Assembly (NCBI RefSeq): GCF_006770265.1
Contig: NZ_CP017194.1
Location: 620,001-684,000, forward strand
DNA: 64,000 nucleotides
From: Lactococcus carnosus
Lineage (GTDB): Bacteria; Bacillota; Bacilli; Lactobacillales; Streptococcaceae
Reading direction: 5' to 3'
Shown: one piece after another, positions 37,940-46,896 of the stretch
How the letters are laid out: every line of letters begins with the position of its first letter
Position numbering within the stretch: position 1 is the stretch's first letter
The notes under the pieces: generated by a model
Seen by the model: only the letters and a program-made list of their open reading frames with translations
Database searches by the model: none
Told to the model about the DNA's origin: nothing
Program-made: the position numbers and the translations under genes

Positions 37940-38398
37940 ATGATGATTAAAGAAATACGAGATAAAACGACCTTACCCTGGGACTTGCTACTGAATGCAG
38001 ATCCAGACCTGGCACGAGTAGCAAGTTATATCACAGATGCGCGTATCTTTGTTTATCAGTCAGATCAATCAGCCATCATCGGCATATTAGTACTAGCTGC
38101 ATTACCTGAAGCTGGTGAGTTTGAAATCATGATTGTTTCTGTTAGTCCCAAACATTTCCGGCAGGGTATTGGTAAATCAATGCTTAACCATGTCATAGCT
38201 AATCTGAGAGCTGCTGATAAGACAGCCAATATTTGGATTAAAACAGGAGATTTAACTGAGGATGCGATAGCCCTGTATCAGTCAGTAGGTTTTGAAATTG
38301 TTGAGACGGTTAAAGATTACTTTATTGATAACTATGCAGAACCGATATACGAACATGGTGAGCGGTTGAGACATCAGGTTGTGATGAAACTGCTGTAG
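37940..38398 (+). CDS. GNAT-family N-acetyltransferase
   Basis: 152-aa GCN5-related acetyltransferase. The acetyl-CoA site is FRQGIGKSMLNHV (about residues 73-85), and ALYQSVGFEIVE is the typical C-terminal helix-strand. No RBS is visible, and the start codon lies right behind the metG terminator with no separate promoter apparent, so expression probably depends on read-through. Substrate unknown. Confidence 0.85.
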   Translation: MMIKEIRDKTTLPWDLLLNADPDLARVASYITDARIFVYQSDQSAIIGILVLAALPEAGEFEIMIVSVSPKHFRQGIGKSMLNHVIANLRAADKTANIWIKTGDLTEDAIALYQSVGFEIVETVKDYFIDNYAEPIYEHGERLRHQVVMKLL

Positions 38399-38561
38399 TG
38401 ACTTAAGCCAATACAGCTAAGCATTAGTCGATTTTGATGGCTGAGGCGAGGCCTACCACAGAAATGTTGTAAGATGCGCTTGCTTGATTGAGACAATGCT
38501 ACTTTGTTTATATAAAATCCATCATTTGTTTTTAACTCGAACATATATTTAGAATCAAATG

Positions 38562-38590
38562 TTGAAAGCGCTTTACAAAAATGATATGAT
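38562..38590 (+). promoter_or_regulatory. Esterase promoter with cre site
   Basis: TTGAAA, 17-nt spacer, TATGAT. TGAAAGCGCTTTAC (38563-38576) has the palindromic cre core AAAGCGCTTT and overlaps the -35, indicating CcpA repression. Confidence 0.78.
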
Positions 38591-38606
38591 AGTCATATAA
38601 TAATTT

Positions 38607-38632
38607 GGATTGTTACCAATTTGGGCAAAACC
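38607..38632 (+). promoter_or_regulatory. RAT3, BglG/LicT antiterminator target before the esterase
   Basis: GGATTGTTACCAAT followed by TTGGGCAAAACC has both conserved RAT halves, in the order and spacing of LicT targets. Its last four bases are the first of the following terminator stem. Confidence 0.85.
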
Positions 38633-38673
38633 AAAGAACCCTTTTTTAAGTTAAAAGGTTTCTTTGGTTTTTT
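38629..38673 (+). terminator. RAT-associated terminator in the esterase leader
   Basis: AACCAAAGAACCCTTTT pairs with AAAAGGTTTCTTTGGTT with one mismatch, followed by TTTT. It overlaps the RAT, so the two structures are exclusive. Confidence 0.88.
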
Positions 38674-38700
38674 ATGTTTTTTTAGAAAGTAGAAGTGATA

Positions 38701-40428
38701 ATGAAAAAAGGATATGGCATAGCGCTATCTATTTTGTTAGGGATTGTACTAGTGGGATGTTCGTCTACGAATCATCAATCAAAAAAAATGATTGAAAATA
38801 ATGGACAACACTTAACTGAAAAAAAAGTAAGTAGGTTACGTGAGACACAGTTTGGTAAAGTTCAAGGTGTTTCTGATAAGGATACCTTAAGCTGGTTAGG
38901 TGTGCCGTATGGTGAGGAGACATCAGGGGTAAACAGGTGGCAAGCACCCAAAAGTCCTAAGAAGTGGGACCAAGTGCTTGAAACAAAAAAGGCAGGCTCA
39001 CTTGCTTTACAAGCTTCAGCAAATGGGACGATTGGTAGCGAAAATGCACTTAATTTAGATATTTACCGTCCTAAGAATGATAAGAAGCAGTTGCCTGTGA
39101 TTGTTTATATTCACGGTGGTAATAATCAAACAGGCAATGCTCAAGAAATCTCAGGAAAATCTTTTGTTAGCACGCATGATGCGATTGTTGTTTCTGTTAA
39201 CTATCGACTAGGTGTCTTAGGATTTAATCCATTAGCAGCCCTTAAAACAGGTTCTGCTGAAGAAAAATCTGGTAACTTTGGCCTGCTGGATATTGCTTTT
39301 TCATTAGATTGGGTTAAAAATAATATTGAACATTTTGGCGGTCAGAAGGATAATATCACAGTTGCAGGATTTTCAGCAGGTGGTAGAGACGTCATGGCAA
39401 TGCTAGTGTCACCATTATTTAAAGACAAATTTCAACGTGCCATTTCATTTAGTGGCGGTATGACAATCGCTGATGAAGGAAAAAGTCAACAGGTATTTGC
39501 TAAGGCCCTAGCACCACTAGTCATTGAGGATAAAGTAAAGGATAGTCAATCAAGTGCGATAGACTGGTTACTTTCAGATGATGCAGCAGTTAAACCCTAT
39601 TTACTAACACTTGATAGTAAGAGATTAGCACCTTTAATGGGTAATGCCGGAATTCGTATGGAAGTATTTCCCCATCTATACAATGATGGCGTTGTCATTC
39701 CTAAAAAAGGCTTTGATGCGACATTGTTTAATGATGTCCCCCTGTTAATGTTGACTGGAGAACAAGAATTTTCTTTATTTGGTATGTTTGATCCCTACTT
39801 TGCAACGACTGTCGCAAATAATACGATAAACACAGATGAAAAAGTAAGGAACGCTTTCGGATTTGTGAACAAGTATGGTGGTCAATTATATAGTTTGTTT
39901 AATGTTAACGACTCATCGAGAAAACTAGCTGAGCACTACCATAGCCCAATCTATAATATGGAAATTCAATTCGGTAGCGATCCCAATATGATAGATAAAC
40001 CAATGAAAAATCTAGCGTCATTCCATGGTGTTTTTGTCCCCCTTTTAGATAGCCAAAATCAAAACTATGCTAAATTCGTGGGTAAATCGTATGACGCTAA
40101 GGGTGCTAAGGCTATGCAAGCTGCATTTCAGGATTACCTATATGGGTTCATTCTGAAAGGAAACCCAAATCAGAAAAGCTTACCTAAATGGACAGCTTGG
40201 ACACAAGATAGTCAAAAGAACCTATTTTTAGATGCAGATTTACAGACATATACAGCAAATATGAAAGAAAAGGGGTATCTCTATCAAGATGTACTGGCCA
40301 ATATGTCACAAGATACGACAATTTCAGCTGACCAGAAAGCTGACCTGATTAATACTGTGCTAAATGGCAGATGGTTTAGTCATGAATTAGATCAAAAATA
40401 TGATAATGTATCTGATTTTAACAAGTAA
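38701..40428 (+). CDS. Type B carboxylesterase lipoprotein
   Basis: Extracellular, lipid-anchored alpha/beta-hydrolase of the carboxylesterase (PF00135-type) family, 575 aa. Signal peptide with lipobox LVGC (C20); oxyanion HGG (138-140); nucleophile elbow GFSAGG with S225, where most relatives have GESAGG; GNFGLLDIAFSLDWVKNNIEHFGG is the family signature stretch (191-214). The ATG at 38701 follows a weak AGAAAG. Its leader carries a cre site and a RAT-terminator, so it should be induced with beta-glucosides. A role in removing acyl groups from plant glycosides is my inference; substrate unknown. Confidence 0.87.
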   Translation: MKKGYGIALSILLGIVLVGCSSTNHQSKKMIENNGQHLTEKKVSRLRETQFGKVQGVSDKDTLSWLGVPYGEETSGVNRWQAPKSPKKWDQVLETKKAGSLALQASANGTIGSENALNLDIYRPKNDKKQLPVIVYIHGGNNQTGNAQEISGKSFVSTHDAIVVSVNYRLGVLGFNPLAALKTGSAEEKSGNFGLLDIAFSLDWVKNNIEHFGGQKDNITVAGFSAGGRDVMAMLVSPLFKDKFQRAISFSGGMTIADEGKSQQVFAKALAPLVIEDKVKDSQSSAIDWLLSDDAAVKPYLLTLDSKRLAPLMGNAGIRMEVFPHLYNDGVVIPKKGFDATLFNDVPLLMLTGEQEFSLFGMFDPYFATTVANNTINTDEKVRNAFGFVNKYGGQLYSLFNVNDSSRKLAEHYHSPIYNMEIQFGSDPNMIDKPMKNLASFHGVFVPLLDSQNQNYAKFVGKSYDAKGAKAMQAAFQDYLYGFILKGNPNQKSLPKWTAWTQDSQKNLFLDADLQTYTANMKEKGYLYQDVLANMSQDTTISADQKADLINTVLNGRWFSHELDQKYDNVSDFNK

Positions 40429-40451
40429 GTAAGTACCAGATTATTATAGTT

Positions 40452-40486
40452 AACTAGTATGTCTAATAAAACATACTAGTTTTTTT
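40452..40486 (+). terminator. Terminator after the esterase
   Basis: AACTAGTATGT and ACATACTAGTT flank an 8-nt loop, followed by a T-run. Confidence 0.92.
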
Positions 40487-40972
40487 ATTACTTAAATTAA
40501 AAAGTTAATTTTAATAACAAAAGACTTAAATATTTGACAATTTTATGATATAATTTAATCAGATAAATTAATTTTAGAAGGAATCGTGAGATTTATTAAA
40601 TGAGTGGCGCGGTTATTCAGCTACCTTTCATATAATTTATCGATACTCTACATTTAAAGTAATAAACAAATGTGGACATAAATGGTCACAGATAGAAAGC
40701 CAGGAGATTTTGACAAAGAAAAATAAGTTTATCATATTGATCATCTTATCAGCACTGTTGATGCTTATCGGTAGCAAGGAATACATCTACAAAAAAGTAG
40801 TTAAGTATGAGTTAGTTATACTTGTGAGAAGTAAAGCAGCCAGACAGGTTTTTGAGGGGACGCTCAAAGACTTAGATCCAAATGCATTGACCCAACAAGG
40901 GATTATCAAATCCTATCAGATTGACTTTGATAGCATTGAACACTGCTTAAGCGGTGGTGTTATGGTTGATTT

Positions 40973-40985
40973 AATTATCAATAAA
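40973..40985 (+). repeat. Left target-site duplication of the IS30 element
   Basis: AATTATCAATAAA, identical to 42042-42054 on the other side. Thirteen bases is long for IS30, whose members usually duplicate 2-3 bp. Confidence 0.8.
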
Positions 40986-42041
40986 GGCAAATTGCAAGTT
41001 TAATTTAGCCACCCTGCAACATCTGAGATGGTGTCCGATACTTGAACATTTTTCTTGGATAGTTGTTCATCCACGTTTCAATTTTAGCGACTTCCTGCGA
41101 AGTCGTTTTTATTGTCCCTTTAGGCAAGAAACGGCGAATCATGCGATTGTGATTTTCATTTGTTCCCCTCTCAAAACTTGCATAAGCATGGCAATAATAT
41201 ACAGGACAAGTGACTGCTTCACCTAGCTTGGCAAACTCTCTCCCATTGTCTGAAGTGATGGACTTAAACACTAGCTGCTCTTGTAGGGATTGAAGCGCTG
41301 TATTGACCGATCGTGCTGACTTATCTGGGATTAATCGTATCACCTCAAAGCGTGTCACACGTTCTGTCAACGTCAATAAGCATTCATTCTTCGCCCTTGT
41401 TAAAATGACCGTATCAATCTCCCAGTGACCGAAGCCAGAACGGTTATTGATTTCCTCTGGACGTTCCTCAATAGACAAACCAAACGGACGTTTCGGTTGT
41501 GTTTTACGGAGCTTTTTCGCCTTTTTATAGTGCGGATAAAGCAACTCATGGTATTTTACATCAAGCCAACCCTTTTCAAGCCAGTTGTAGAGCGTTTTGA
41601 GGCAAACGAGACCAATAAAACTTTGTAAAATCACTTCAAGCGATTGTTTATCTCGGACACCTTCTGAAATTTTTTGATTCAAGTCAGAACTCAGCTTTGA
41701 TTTTCTACCACAATGTTGTTTATTGACTTTGTGCAGTTCTTGAGCTCGTCTTGATGAATACTTGGTCTTTGTTTTAAGTTGAACCAGACCTAATAGCACT
41801 TCATTATTTATCGTTTGAGGGGCTTTACCTAAGAGAAGTGCAATCTGACGATTACTGAGCTTATCTTTGTTGTGCCAACGTTCAATACATTGTCGTTCTG
41901 GATAAGTTAATTCTTTACATCGTGTGTTATAATGGTCTTGCATCTGAATACCTTCCTACTTGTTATCTTACAATTCAAGTATAAGAGATTCAGATGTTTT
42001 TTGCTTGCTTCAGGGTGGCTAAACTAATTTTACAATTTGCC
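40986..42041. mobile_element. IS30-family insertion sequence, 1056 bp
   Basis: Terminal inverted repeats begin GGCAAATTG at both ends, diverge slightly, and share TTTAGCCACCCTG (29 of 35 positions match). The element carries one intact transposase gene on the minus strand and interrupts a DUF1310-like gene. The intact ORF and perfect flanking repeats suggest a fairly recent insertion. Confidence 0.88.
41005..41943 (-). CDS. IS30-family transposase
   Basis: 312-aa DDE transposase: N-terminal helix-turn-helix (LTYPERQCIERW...SNRQIALLLGK, IS30 HTH_38 type), then GHWEIDTV with D177, TSDNGREF with D232, and ERGTNENHNRMIRRFLPKG with E263. The frame is intact from start to stop. The start lies 98 bp inside the right end of the element. 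Confidence 0.94.
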   Translation of the reverse strand: MQDHYNTRCKELTYPERQCIERWHNKDKLSNRQIALLLGKAPQTINNEVLLGLVQLKTKTKYSSRRAQELHKVNKQHCGRKSKLSSDLNQKISEGVRDKQSLEVILQSFIGLVCLKTLYNWLEKGWLDVKYHELLYPHYKKAKKLRKTQPKRPFGLSIEERPEEINNRSGFGHWEIDTVILTRAKNECLLTLTERVTRFEVIRLIPDKSARSVNTALQSLQEQLVFKSITSDNGREFAKLGEAVTCPVYYCHAYASFERGTNENHNRMIRRFLPKGTIKTTSQEVAKIETWMNNYPRKMFKYRTPSQMLQGG

Positions 42042-42054
42042 AATTATCAATAAA
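42042..42054 (+). repeat. Right target-site duplication of the IS30 element
   Basis: AATTATCAATAAA, perfect copy of 40973-40985, directly abutting the right inverted repeat. Confidence 0.8.
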
Positions 42055-42174
42055 GACAAAAAGCTTAAGGTTTATGATACGCTCACTGAGAATACTAAAA
42101 CAGGAAATTTAGAAGCTGGTTCGGGAGGCTATTCGTCAAACCTTGCAGAGCTACTCCATGCAAACAAGCAATAA

Positions 42175-42416
42175 GATATAAGTTTAGCTATATCAAAAAA
42201 AGGTAGGTATCTAGCATAGACCAACTCAATCGACAAAAACAATAAGATATAGAAAGCATCCTAGTTTTATAAGCTGATTAAAAAATTGTTCATCTGGAAG
42301 AAGAACTAGCAGGATTGCATGCATAATTGATATGCCCACCAGACAGCCTGACTAGTGAATCAGGTCAAGTGATACAGCTAAATTCACTCAACATGGTTTA
42401 GACTAAATTATTTTGG
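42175..42416. other. Intergenic region before rnc
   Basis: AT-rich, stops in all frames, no convincing gene or RNA signal apart from the rnc -10 at its right edge. Confidence 0.5.
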
Positions 42417-42422
42417 TATAAT
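42417..42422 (+). promoter_or_regulatory. Extended -10 of rnc
   Basis: TGGTATAAT (TATAAT at 42417-42422) ends 7 nt before the rnc ATG, so the transcript would begin at or next to the start codon. Confidence 0.68.
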
Positions 42423-42429
42423 AGGGGTA

Positions 42430-43149
42430 ATGGAAAATTTACAAGACAAATTAAAGGCATATCAGATAGTTTTCAATAAACCGGAGCTTTTAGCAGAGGC
42501 TTTCACCCATAAATCTTATTATTTTGAGCATAAGTCATCAAGTGTCTTTCATAATGAACGCTTGGAGTTTTTAGGTGATGCAGCCTTAGGCTTTATCATC
42601 GTCGAATATCTTTATAAGGCTTACCCGCATGAGCGAGAAGGTGTCTTAACCGAGAAAAAAATATCGATTGTTCGAAGAGAATCTTTGGCCGATTTTTCGC
42701 GTAAATTAGGGTTTGATCAGTATTTAAAACTTGGTAATGGTGAAGAAAAAAGTGGTGGTCGTGAGAACGATGCTAATTTAGAAAACCTATTTGAGGCCTT
42801 TCTTGGGGCAATTCTGATGGATAAGGATTTTAATGCCGTCAAGGACTTTATTTATAAGGTCATGATCCCGGAAATCGAAAATGGATCATATGATAAGGTT
42901 ACAGACTATAAATCAGCACTTCAAGAGATTTTTTATACAGCAGGCCATATAGACACAAATAATAAGATTCCACTTGAGTATGTTATTGTTGGTCAGAGTG
43001 GCCCAGTTCATGCGCCAGTTTTTGAAGTAACTGTTGAGTTTGAGGGTGAAGTGATTGGACAAGGAAAAGGTAAATCTAAAAAAATAGCAGAACAAGATGC
43101 AGCACGTTCTGCCTTTGTCAATCAAAAAAAGCAGCAAGAGGATAACTAG
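42430..43149 (+). CDS. rnc: Ribonuclease III
   Basis: Double-strand RNA endonuclease that cuts the rRNA precursor stems seen here at 13501 and 15445. It is 239 aa: signature NERLEFLGD (42-50), second metal cluster ENLFEAFLGA, and a C-terminal dsRNA-binding domain (about 160-232). The start is unusual: an extended -10 TGGTATAAT ends 7 nt before the ATG, leaving room only for AGGGGTA as leader. It is followed 2 nt later by smc. Confidence 0.95.
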   Translation: MENLQDKLKAYQIVFNKPELLAEAFTHKSYYFEHKSSSVFHNERLEFLGDAALGFIIVEYLYKAYPHEREGVLTEKKISIVRRESLADFSRKLGFDQYLKLGNGEEKSGGRENDANLENLFEAFLGAILMDKDFNAVKDFIYKVMIPEIENGSYDKVTDYKSALQEIFYTAGHIDTNNKIPLEYVIVGQSGPVHAPVFEVTVEFEGEVIGQGKGKSKKIAEQDAARSAFVNQKKQQEDN

Positions 43150-43151
43150 TC

Positions 43152-46100
43152 ATGTACTTAAAGCAAATCGAGATGGTCGGATTTAAATCTTTTGCTGATC
43201 GGACTAAACTGACATTTGATACAGGTGTGACGGCCATCGTAGGCCCCAATGGCTCTGGTAAGTCAAATGTCACTGAGAGTTTACGCTGGGCGCTTGGGGA
43301 GCAATCTGCCAAGAGTTTACGTGGTGCTAAGATGCCGGATATCATTTTTGCAGGGACACAAAAACGCCGGGCACTTAACTATGCAGAGGTTATCGTCACA
43401 TTTGATAACTCTGATAATTACTTACCTAGTGAAAAAACAGTTGTAGTGACGCGCAGGCTTTATCGAAATGGCGATAGCGAGTTTTTGATTAATGACAAAA
43501 AAGTGCGCTTAAGGGATGTCCATGAATTATTTATGGATACTGGACTTGGTCGGGATAGTTTCTCAATTATTTCTCAAGGTAAAATCGAAGCTATTTTTAA
43601 TAGCAAACCAGAAGAACGTCGGGCTATTTTTGAGGAAGCAGCGGGTGTTTTAAAGTATAAGACCAGAAAGAAAGAAACTGAGAGTAAACTATCTGCGACG
43701 CAAGAAAATATGGATCGCTTAGATGATATTATTTATGAGTTAGATGGTCAGCTAACCCCTTTGCGTGCACAGCGTGATGTGGCTTTGAAATTCCGTGAAC
43801 TTGATGAAGAACGCGGACAACTTGGTTTGTCTGTTTTAGTGGCTCAACTGACAGCAGAAAAGCGTCAGCACGAACAGATAACAGAAGAGCTTGAGACGGT
43901 GTCACGATCGTTGACTGATATTGATCAGGTCGAAACGAATATGTCACGTGAGCTTGGCTCCTTGAAGCAAAAGCGCAGGGATGTTGAGCTGGCACAAGAA
44001 AAGATGCAAGACGAGTTGTTGCTGTTAACAACTGCCAAGTCAGATTTTCAGTCCAAAATTACGATCTATCATAGCCAGGCACAAATGTCCCAAAAATCAG
44101 AAGCAGAACGGACATCACGTATTCAGCTTCTGACTGATAAAGTAGCAGAACTGGGAGAAGCACTGACTAAGCTATCTGATAAGCTGTCTGATAATCAGGC
44201 GACTAAATCAGATTTGACTGCACAAATTCAAACACTTGAAAGTCAACTCGCAAATTTATCAGAGAATCCAGAAGATGCGATAGAACGCTTACGGGCTGAA
44301 TTTGTTGACTTAGTCAATCAGGAAGCGCAGTTATCAAATCGCATCACTAAAAATACATCTGAGCTGAACAATATAGTGGCAAATGCTGCGAGTAGATCAG
44401 ATGAAAATAAATTATTATCAGATAAATATACGACATTAAAAGCTGAATTAGCCGAGACAAGTCAGCAGGCGGTAGACTTAAAAGCCTTGATTGGTCAACT
44501 ACTTAGCCAGTATCAGACAGCTGAAACGGCAGGTAAGCAACTAGATGCTGAGCATGAGCAACTGCAAACAGATCTTTTTGCTGCTATGGATACGCTGAAT
44601 AAAACTAAGGCACGTTTGTCAAGCCTGGAAAATATCAGGGCGTCGCATGCAAACTTCTATCAAGGGGTCAAGGCGGTTTTGCAAGCGTCAAATCAATTAC
44701 CAGGTGTGATCGGTGCGATAGCAGATCTGATTAGGTTTGATAAAAAATATGCGACTGCTATAGACATCGCCCTAGGGGCAGGATCTCAAAACGTTGTCGT
44801 ATCTGATGAGCAGGCAGCAAAAGCAGCCATTAACTTTTTAAAAGTGCAACGCTTAGGCAGGGCTACTTTCCTACCACTCACGACAATTAAACCAAGATAC
44901 TTTAGTAAGTTAGCACAAGTTTCGGGGATGCCTGGTTTTGTTGATGTGGCACAAAATTTGGTCTCTTATGATGCCCAATTAGCACCTGCATTATCTAATT
45001 TACTAGGCAGCGTCCTGATTGTAGATAATAATGATCATGCAAGCAAGATTGCGCGTGCCTTGAATTTTACGGTACGAATTGTCGCCTTGGATGGGACAGA
45101 GATTAGACCAGGTGGCTCTTTTTCAGGTGGTGCGAATAAGAAGCAGTCGACAACCTTTACAAATGTGGAGATTGACGAGTTAACACAACAAGTGATCGGC
45201 TTTGATACACAGGTCAAAGCATTAGAAGTCCAACTTCAAGACGTACAGACCAAGAGGCGTGAGGTAAACGCAGCCCTTTCTGACCTCCGTCAAAAAGGGG
45301 AAGCGAGTCGTCTTGAGAGTCAGGCATGCACGCTAAAAGAGCAAGCACTTTTGGCTACAAAAGCAGATATAGAGAGCCGTCTGGCACTGTCAAATGTGTC
45401 TGGTGAGCAGACACGTGTTGACAAGCTTAAGGCTGAAAATGTATCCAGTACAGAAAGTCTGGACACGATATCGGTCAAAAAAGACGAAATCAGCATGGCT
45501 ATTACGCAACTGAAAAGTAGCCAATCAGAAATTAAGGCGATGACGGAGCAGGTAAGACAAGAGTTGCAAGGCAAACAATTGGCTTGCAATGACATCCTTT
45601 CTGATATCCGGCATGAGACGAATGAAATTAAGCGCTTGACTGCTGAAAAAAGTGCCCTTGATCAAGAAATTAAGGCCTTAGCTGTTGAAAATGAGACACT
45701 TGATGTAAGCTTAACTGCCGACCGTCTAGCAACACTATCAGAAAATCTGAGCAAGGTCAGTGAAAAATTTGATGCGACCAGTATCAAAATGGTCTCACTT
45801 AAGTTTGAGCGTGAAGACTTGACGGCACAGCTCGATGAGTTAGCCTCAACCCATGAAGCAACGAATAGAGAAAAACAAGATTTGCTTGCTCAAAAAACAA
45901 GGCTAGGTTTATCACTAGAGTCATTAGAAAGTCTTTTGATAAAACGTCAAAATAAACTTATCGATGTATATCAGATGAGCTTTGACGCAGCAAAAGCCTT
46001 GGCTCAGGAGGTCACAAGCTTACCAGAAAGTGAGCGTCAGCTCCAAGGACTTGAAACGCAAATTCGCAGATTAGGGCCTGTCAATCTGGCAGCCATCGAT

Positions 46101-46691
46101 CAATTTGATGAGGTCAATAAGCGACGTGACTTTTTAAATACACAAAAAGATGACTTGCTGAATGCCAAAGCCTTGTTAGAAGCGACGATTGATGAGATGG
46201 ATGATGAGGTCAAGGTTAAATTTAAGACAACCTTTGAAGCGATTAGACTAGCCTTTAAAACAAACTTCACACAGATGTTTGGTGGCGGTCAAGCGGATCT
46301 CATTTTGAATTCTGAAAATTTGTTGGAAGCAGGCATCGAGATTGATGTGCAACCACCAGGTAAAAAACTGGCGAGTTTAAATCTCATGAGTGGTGGTGAA
46401 AAATCTTTGACTGCCCTAGCCTTACTATTCTCGATTATACGCGTTAGAACGGTACCATTCGTCGTTCTTGATGAAGTTGAAGCTGCGCTGGATGAAGCAA
46501 ATGTCAAACGATTTGGTGATTATATGACCCGTTTCGATGAAAATAGTCAATTTATCGTTGTCACCCACAGAAAAGGGACGATGAAGGCTGCTAAAGTCAT
46601 GTATGGTGTCACCATGCAAGAAGGTGGTATCTCGAAAATCGTGTCCGTAAAACTTAAAGACTTTGTGGCAGCAGAACAAGAAACACCTTAA
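43152..46691 (+). CDS. smc: Chromosome segregation protein SMC
   Basis: Condensin ATPase that organises and segregates the chromosome with ScpA and ScpB. It is 1179 aa: Walker A GPNGSGKS at 31-38, two long coiled coils (about 170-500 and 660-1010), hinge (ANFYQGVKAVL...GGSFSGG, about 505-655), and C-terminal signature LMSGGEKSL with Walker B VVLDEVEAALDEAN. GAGGAT precedes the ATG. It is the second gene of the rnc-smc operon. Confidence 0.96.
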   Translation: MYLKQIEMVGFKSFADRTKLTFDTGVTAIVGPNGSGKSNVTESLRWALGEQSAKSLRGAKMPDIIFAGTQKRRALNYAEVIVTFDNSDNYLPSEKTVVVTRRLYRNGDSEFLINDKKVRLRDVHELFMDTGLGRDSFSIISQGKIEAIFNSKPEERRAIFEEAAGVLKYKTRKKETESKLSATQENMDRLDDIIYELDGQLTPLRAQRDVALKFRELDEERGQLGLSVLVAQLTAEKRQHEQITEELETVSRSLTDIDQVETNMSRELGSLKQKRRDVELAQEKMQDELLLLTTAKSDFQSKITIYHSQAQMSQKSEAERTSRIQLLTDKVAELGEALTKLSDKLSDNQATKSDLTAQIQTLESQLANLSENPEDAIERLRAEFVDLVNQEAQLSNRITKNTSELNNIVANAASRSDENKLLSDKYTTLKAELAETSQQAVDLKALIGQLLSQYQTAETAGKQLDAEHEQLQTDLFAAMDTLNKTKARLSSLENIRASHANFYQGVKAVLQASNQLPGVIGAIADLIRFDKKYATAIDIALGAGSQNVVVSDEQAAKAAINFLKVQRLGRATFLPLTTIKPRYFSKLAQVSGMPGFVDVAQNLVSYDAQLAPALSNLLGSVLIVDNNDHASKIARALNFTVRIVALDGTEIRPGGSFSGGANKKQSTTFTNVEIDELTQQVIGFDTQVKALEVQLQDVQTKRREVNAALSDLRQKGEASRLESQACTLKEQALLATKADIESRLALSNVSGEQTRVDKLKAENVSSTESLDTISVKKDEISMAITQLKSSQSEIKAMTEQVRQELQGKQLACNDILSDIRHETNEIKRLTAEKSALDQEIKALAVENETLDVSLTADRLATLSENLSKVSEKFDATSIKMVSLKFEREDLTAQLDELASTHEATNREKQDLLAQKTRLGLSLESLESLLIKRQNKLIDVYQMSFDAAKALAQEVTSLPESERQLQGLETQIRRLGPVNLAAIDQFDEVNKRRDFLNTQKDDLLNAKALLEATIDEMDDEVKVKFKTTFEAIRLAFKTNFTQMFGGGQADLILNSENLLEAGIEIDVQPPGKKLASLNLMSGGEKSLTALALLFSIIRVRTVPFVVLDEVEAALDEANVKRFGDYMTRFDENSQFIVVTHRKGTMKAAKVMYGVTMQEGGISKIVSVKLKDFVAAEQETP

Positions 46692-46747
46692 AGTATACAT
46701 CAGATGTCCTTGTCAAGATATCAAATTGATGATTAATAGATTAACAG

Positions 46748-46777
46748 ACCTCATTTCTCCTTGGAAAATGAGGTTTT
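46748..46777 (+). terminator. Terminator after smc
   Basis: ACCTCATTT and AAATGAGGT pair around CTCCTTGGA-like bases, followed by TTTT. Confidence 0.8.
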
Positions 46778-46896
46778 TCTGGACTTAGCAAGCTAATCTG
46801 GTAGTTTTAAATGATAAGTCAACTCATCAATTAAAACTACCTAGCCTTAGTAGCATCCAGCAAGTCAAAGTCTATATTTTTTGTTATAATGAGAGC

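Larger units (their letters stand above)
40710..42174 (+). pseudogene. DUF1310-like small secreted/membrane protein, split by IS30
   Basis: The 5' part (40710-40985) encodes an N-terminal hydrophobic anchor (FIILIILSALLMLIG) and KDLDPNALTQQGIIKSYQID, typical of the DUF1310 family. The 3' part resumes after the IS (42042-42174): KLKVYDTLTENTKTGNLEAG and SGGYSSNLAELLHANKQ. Removing the IS and one 13-bp repeat restores one frame of 131 aa. In the interrupted state the frame ends at 41003 after five IS-coded residues (97 aa). TTG start with AGGAG only 3 nt away. Function of the family unknown. Confidence 0.85.

Noticed and set aside
42175-42416. Remains of another gene between the DUF1310 fragment and rnc
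   Set aside because: Short readable pieces in different frames (for example HLEEELAGLHA) give no consistent family match; not enough to support a pseudogene.
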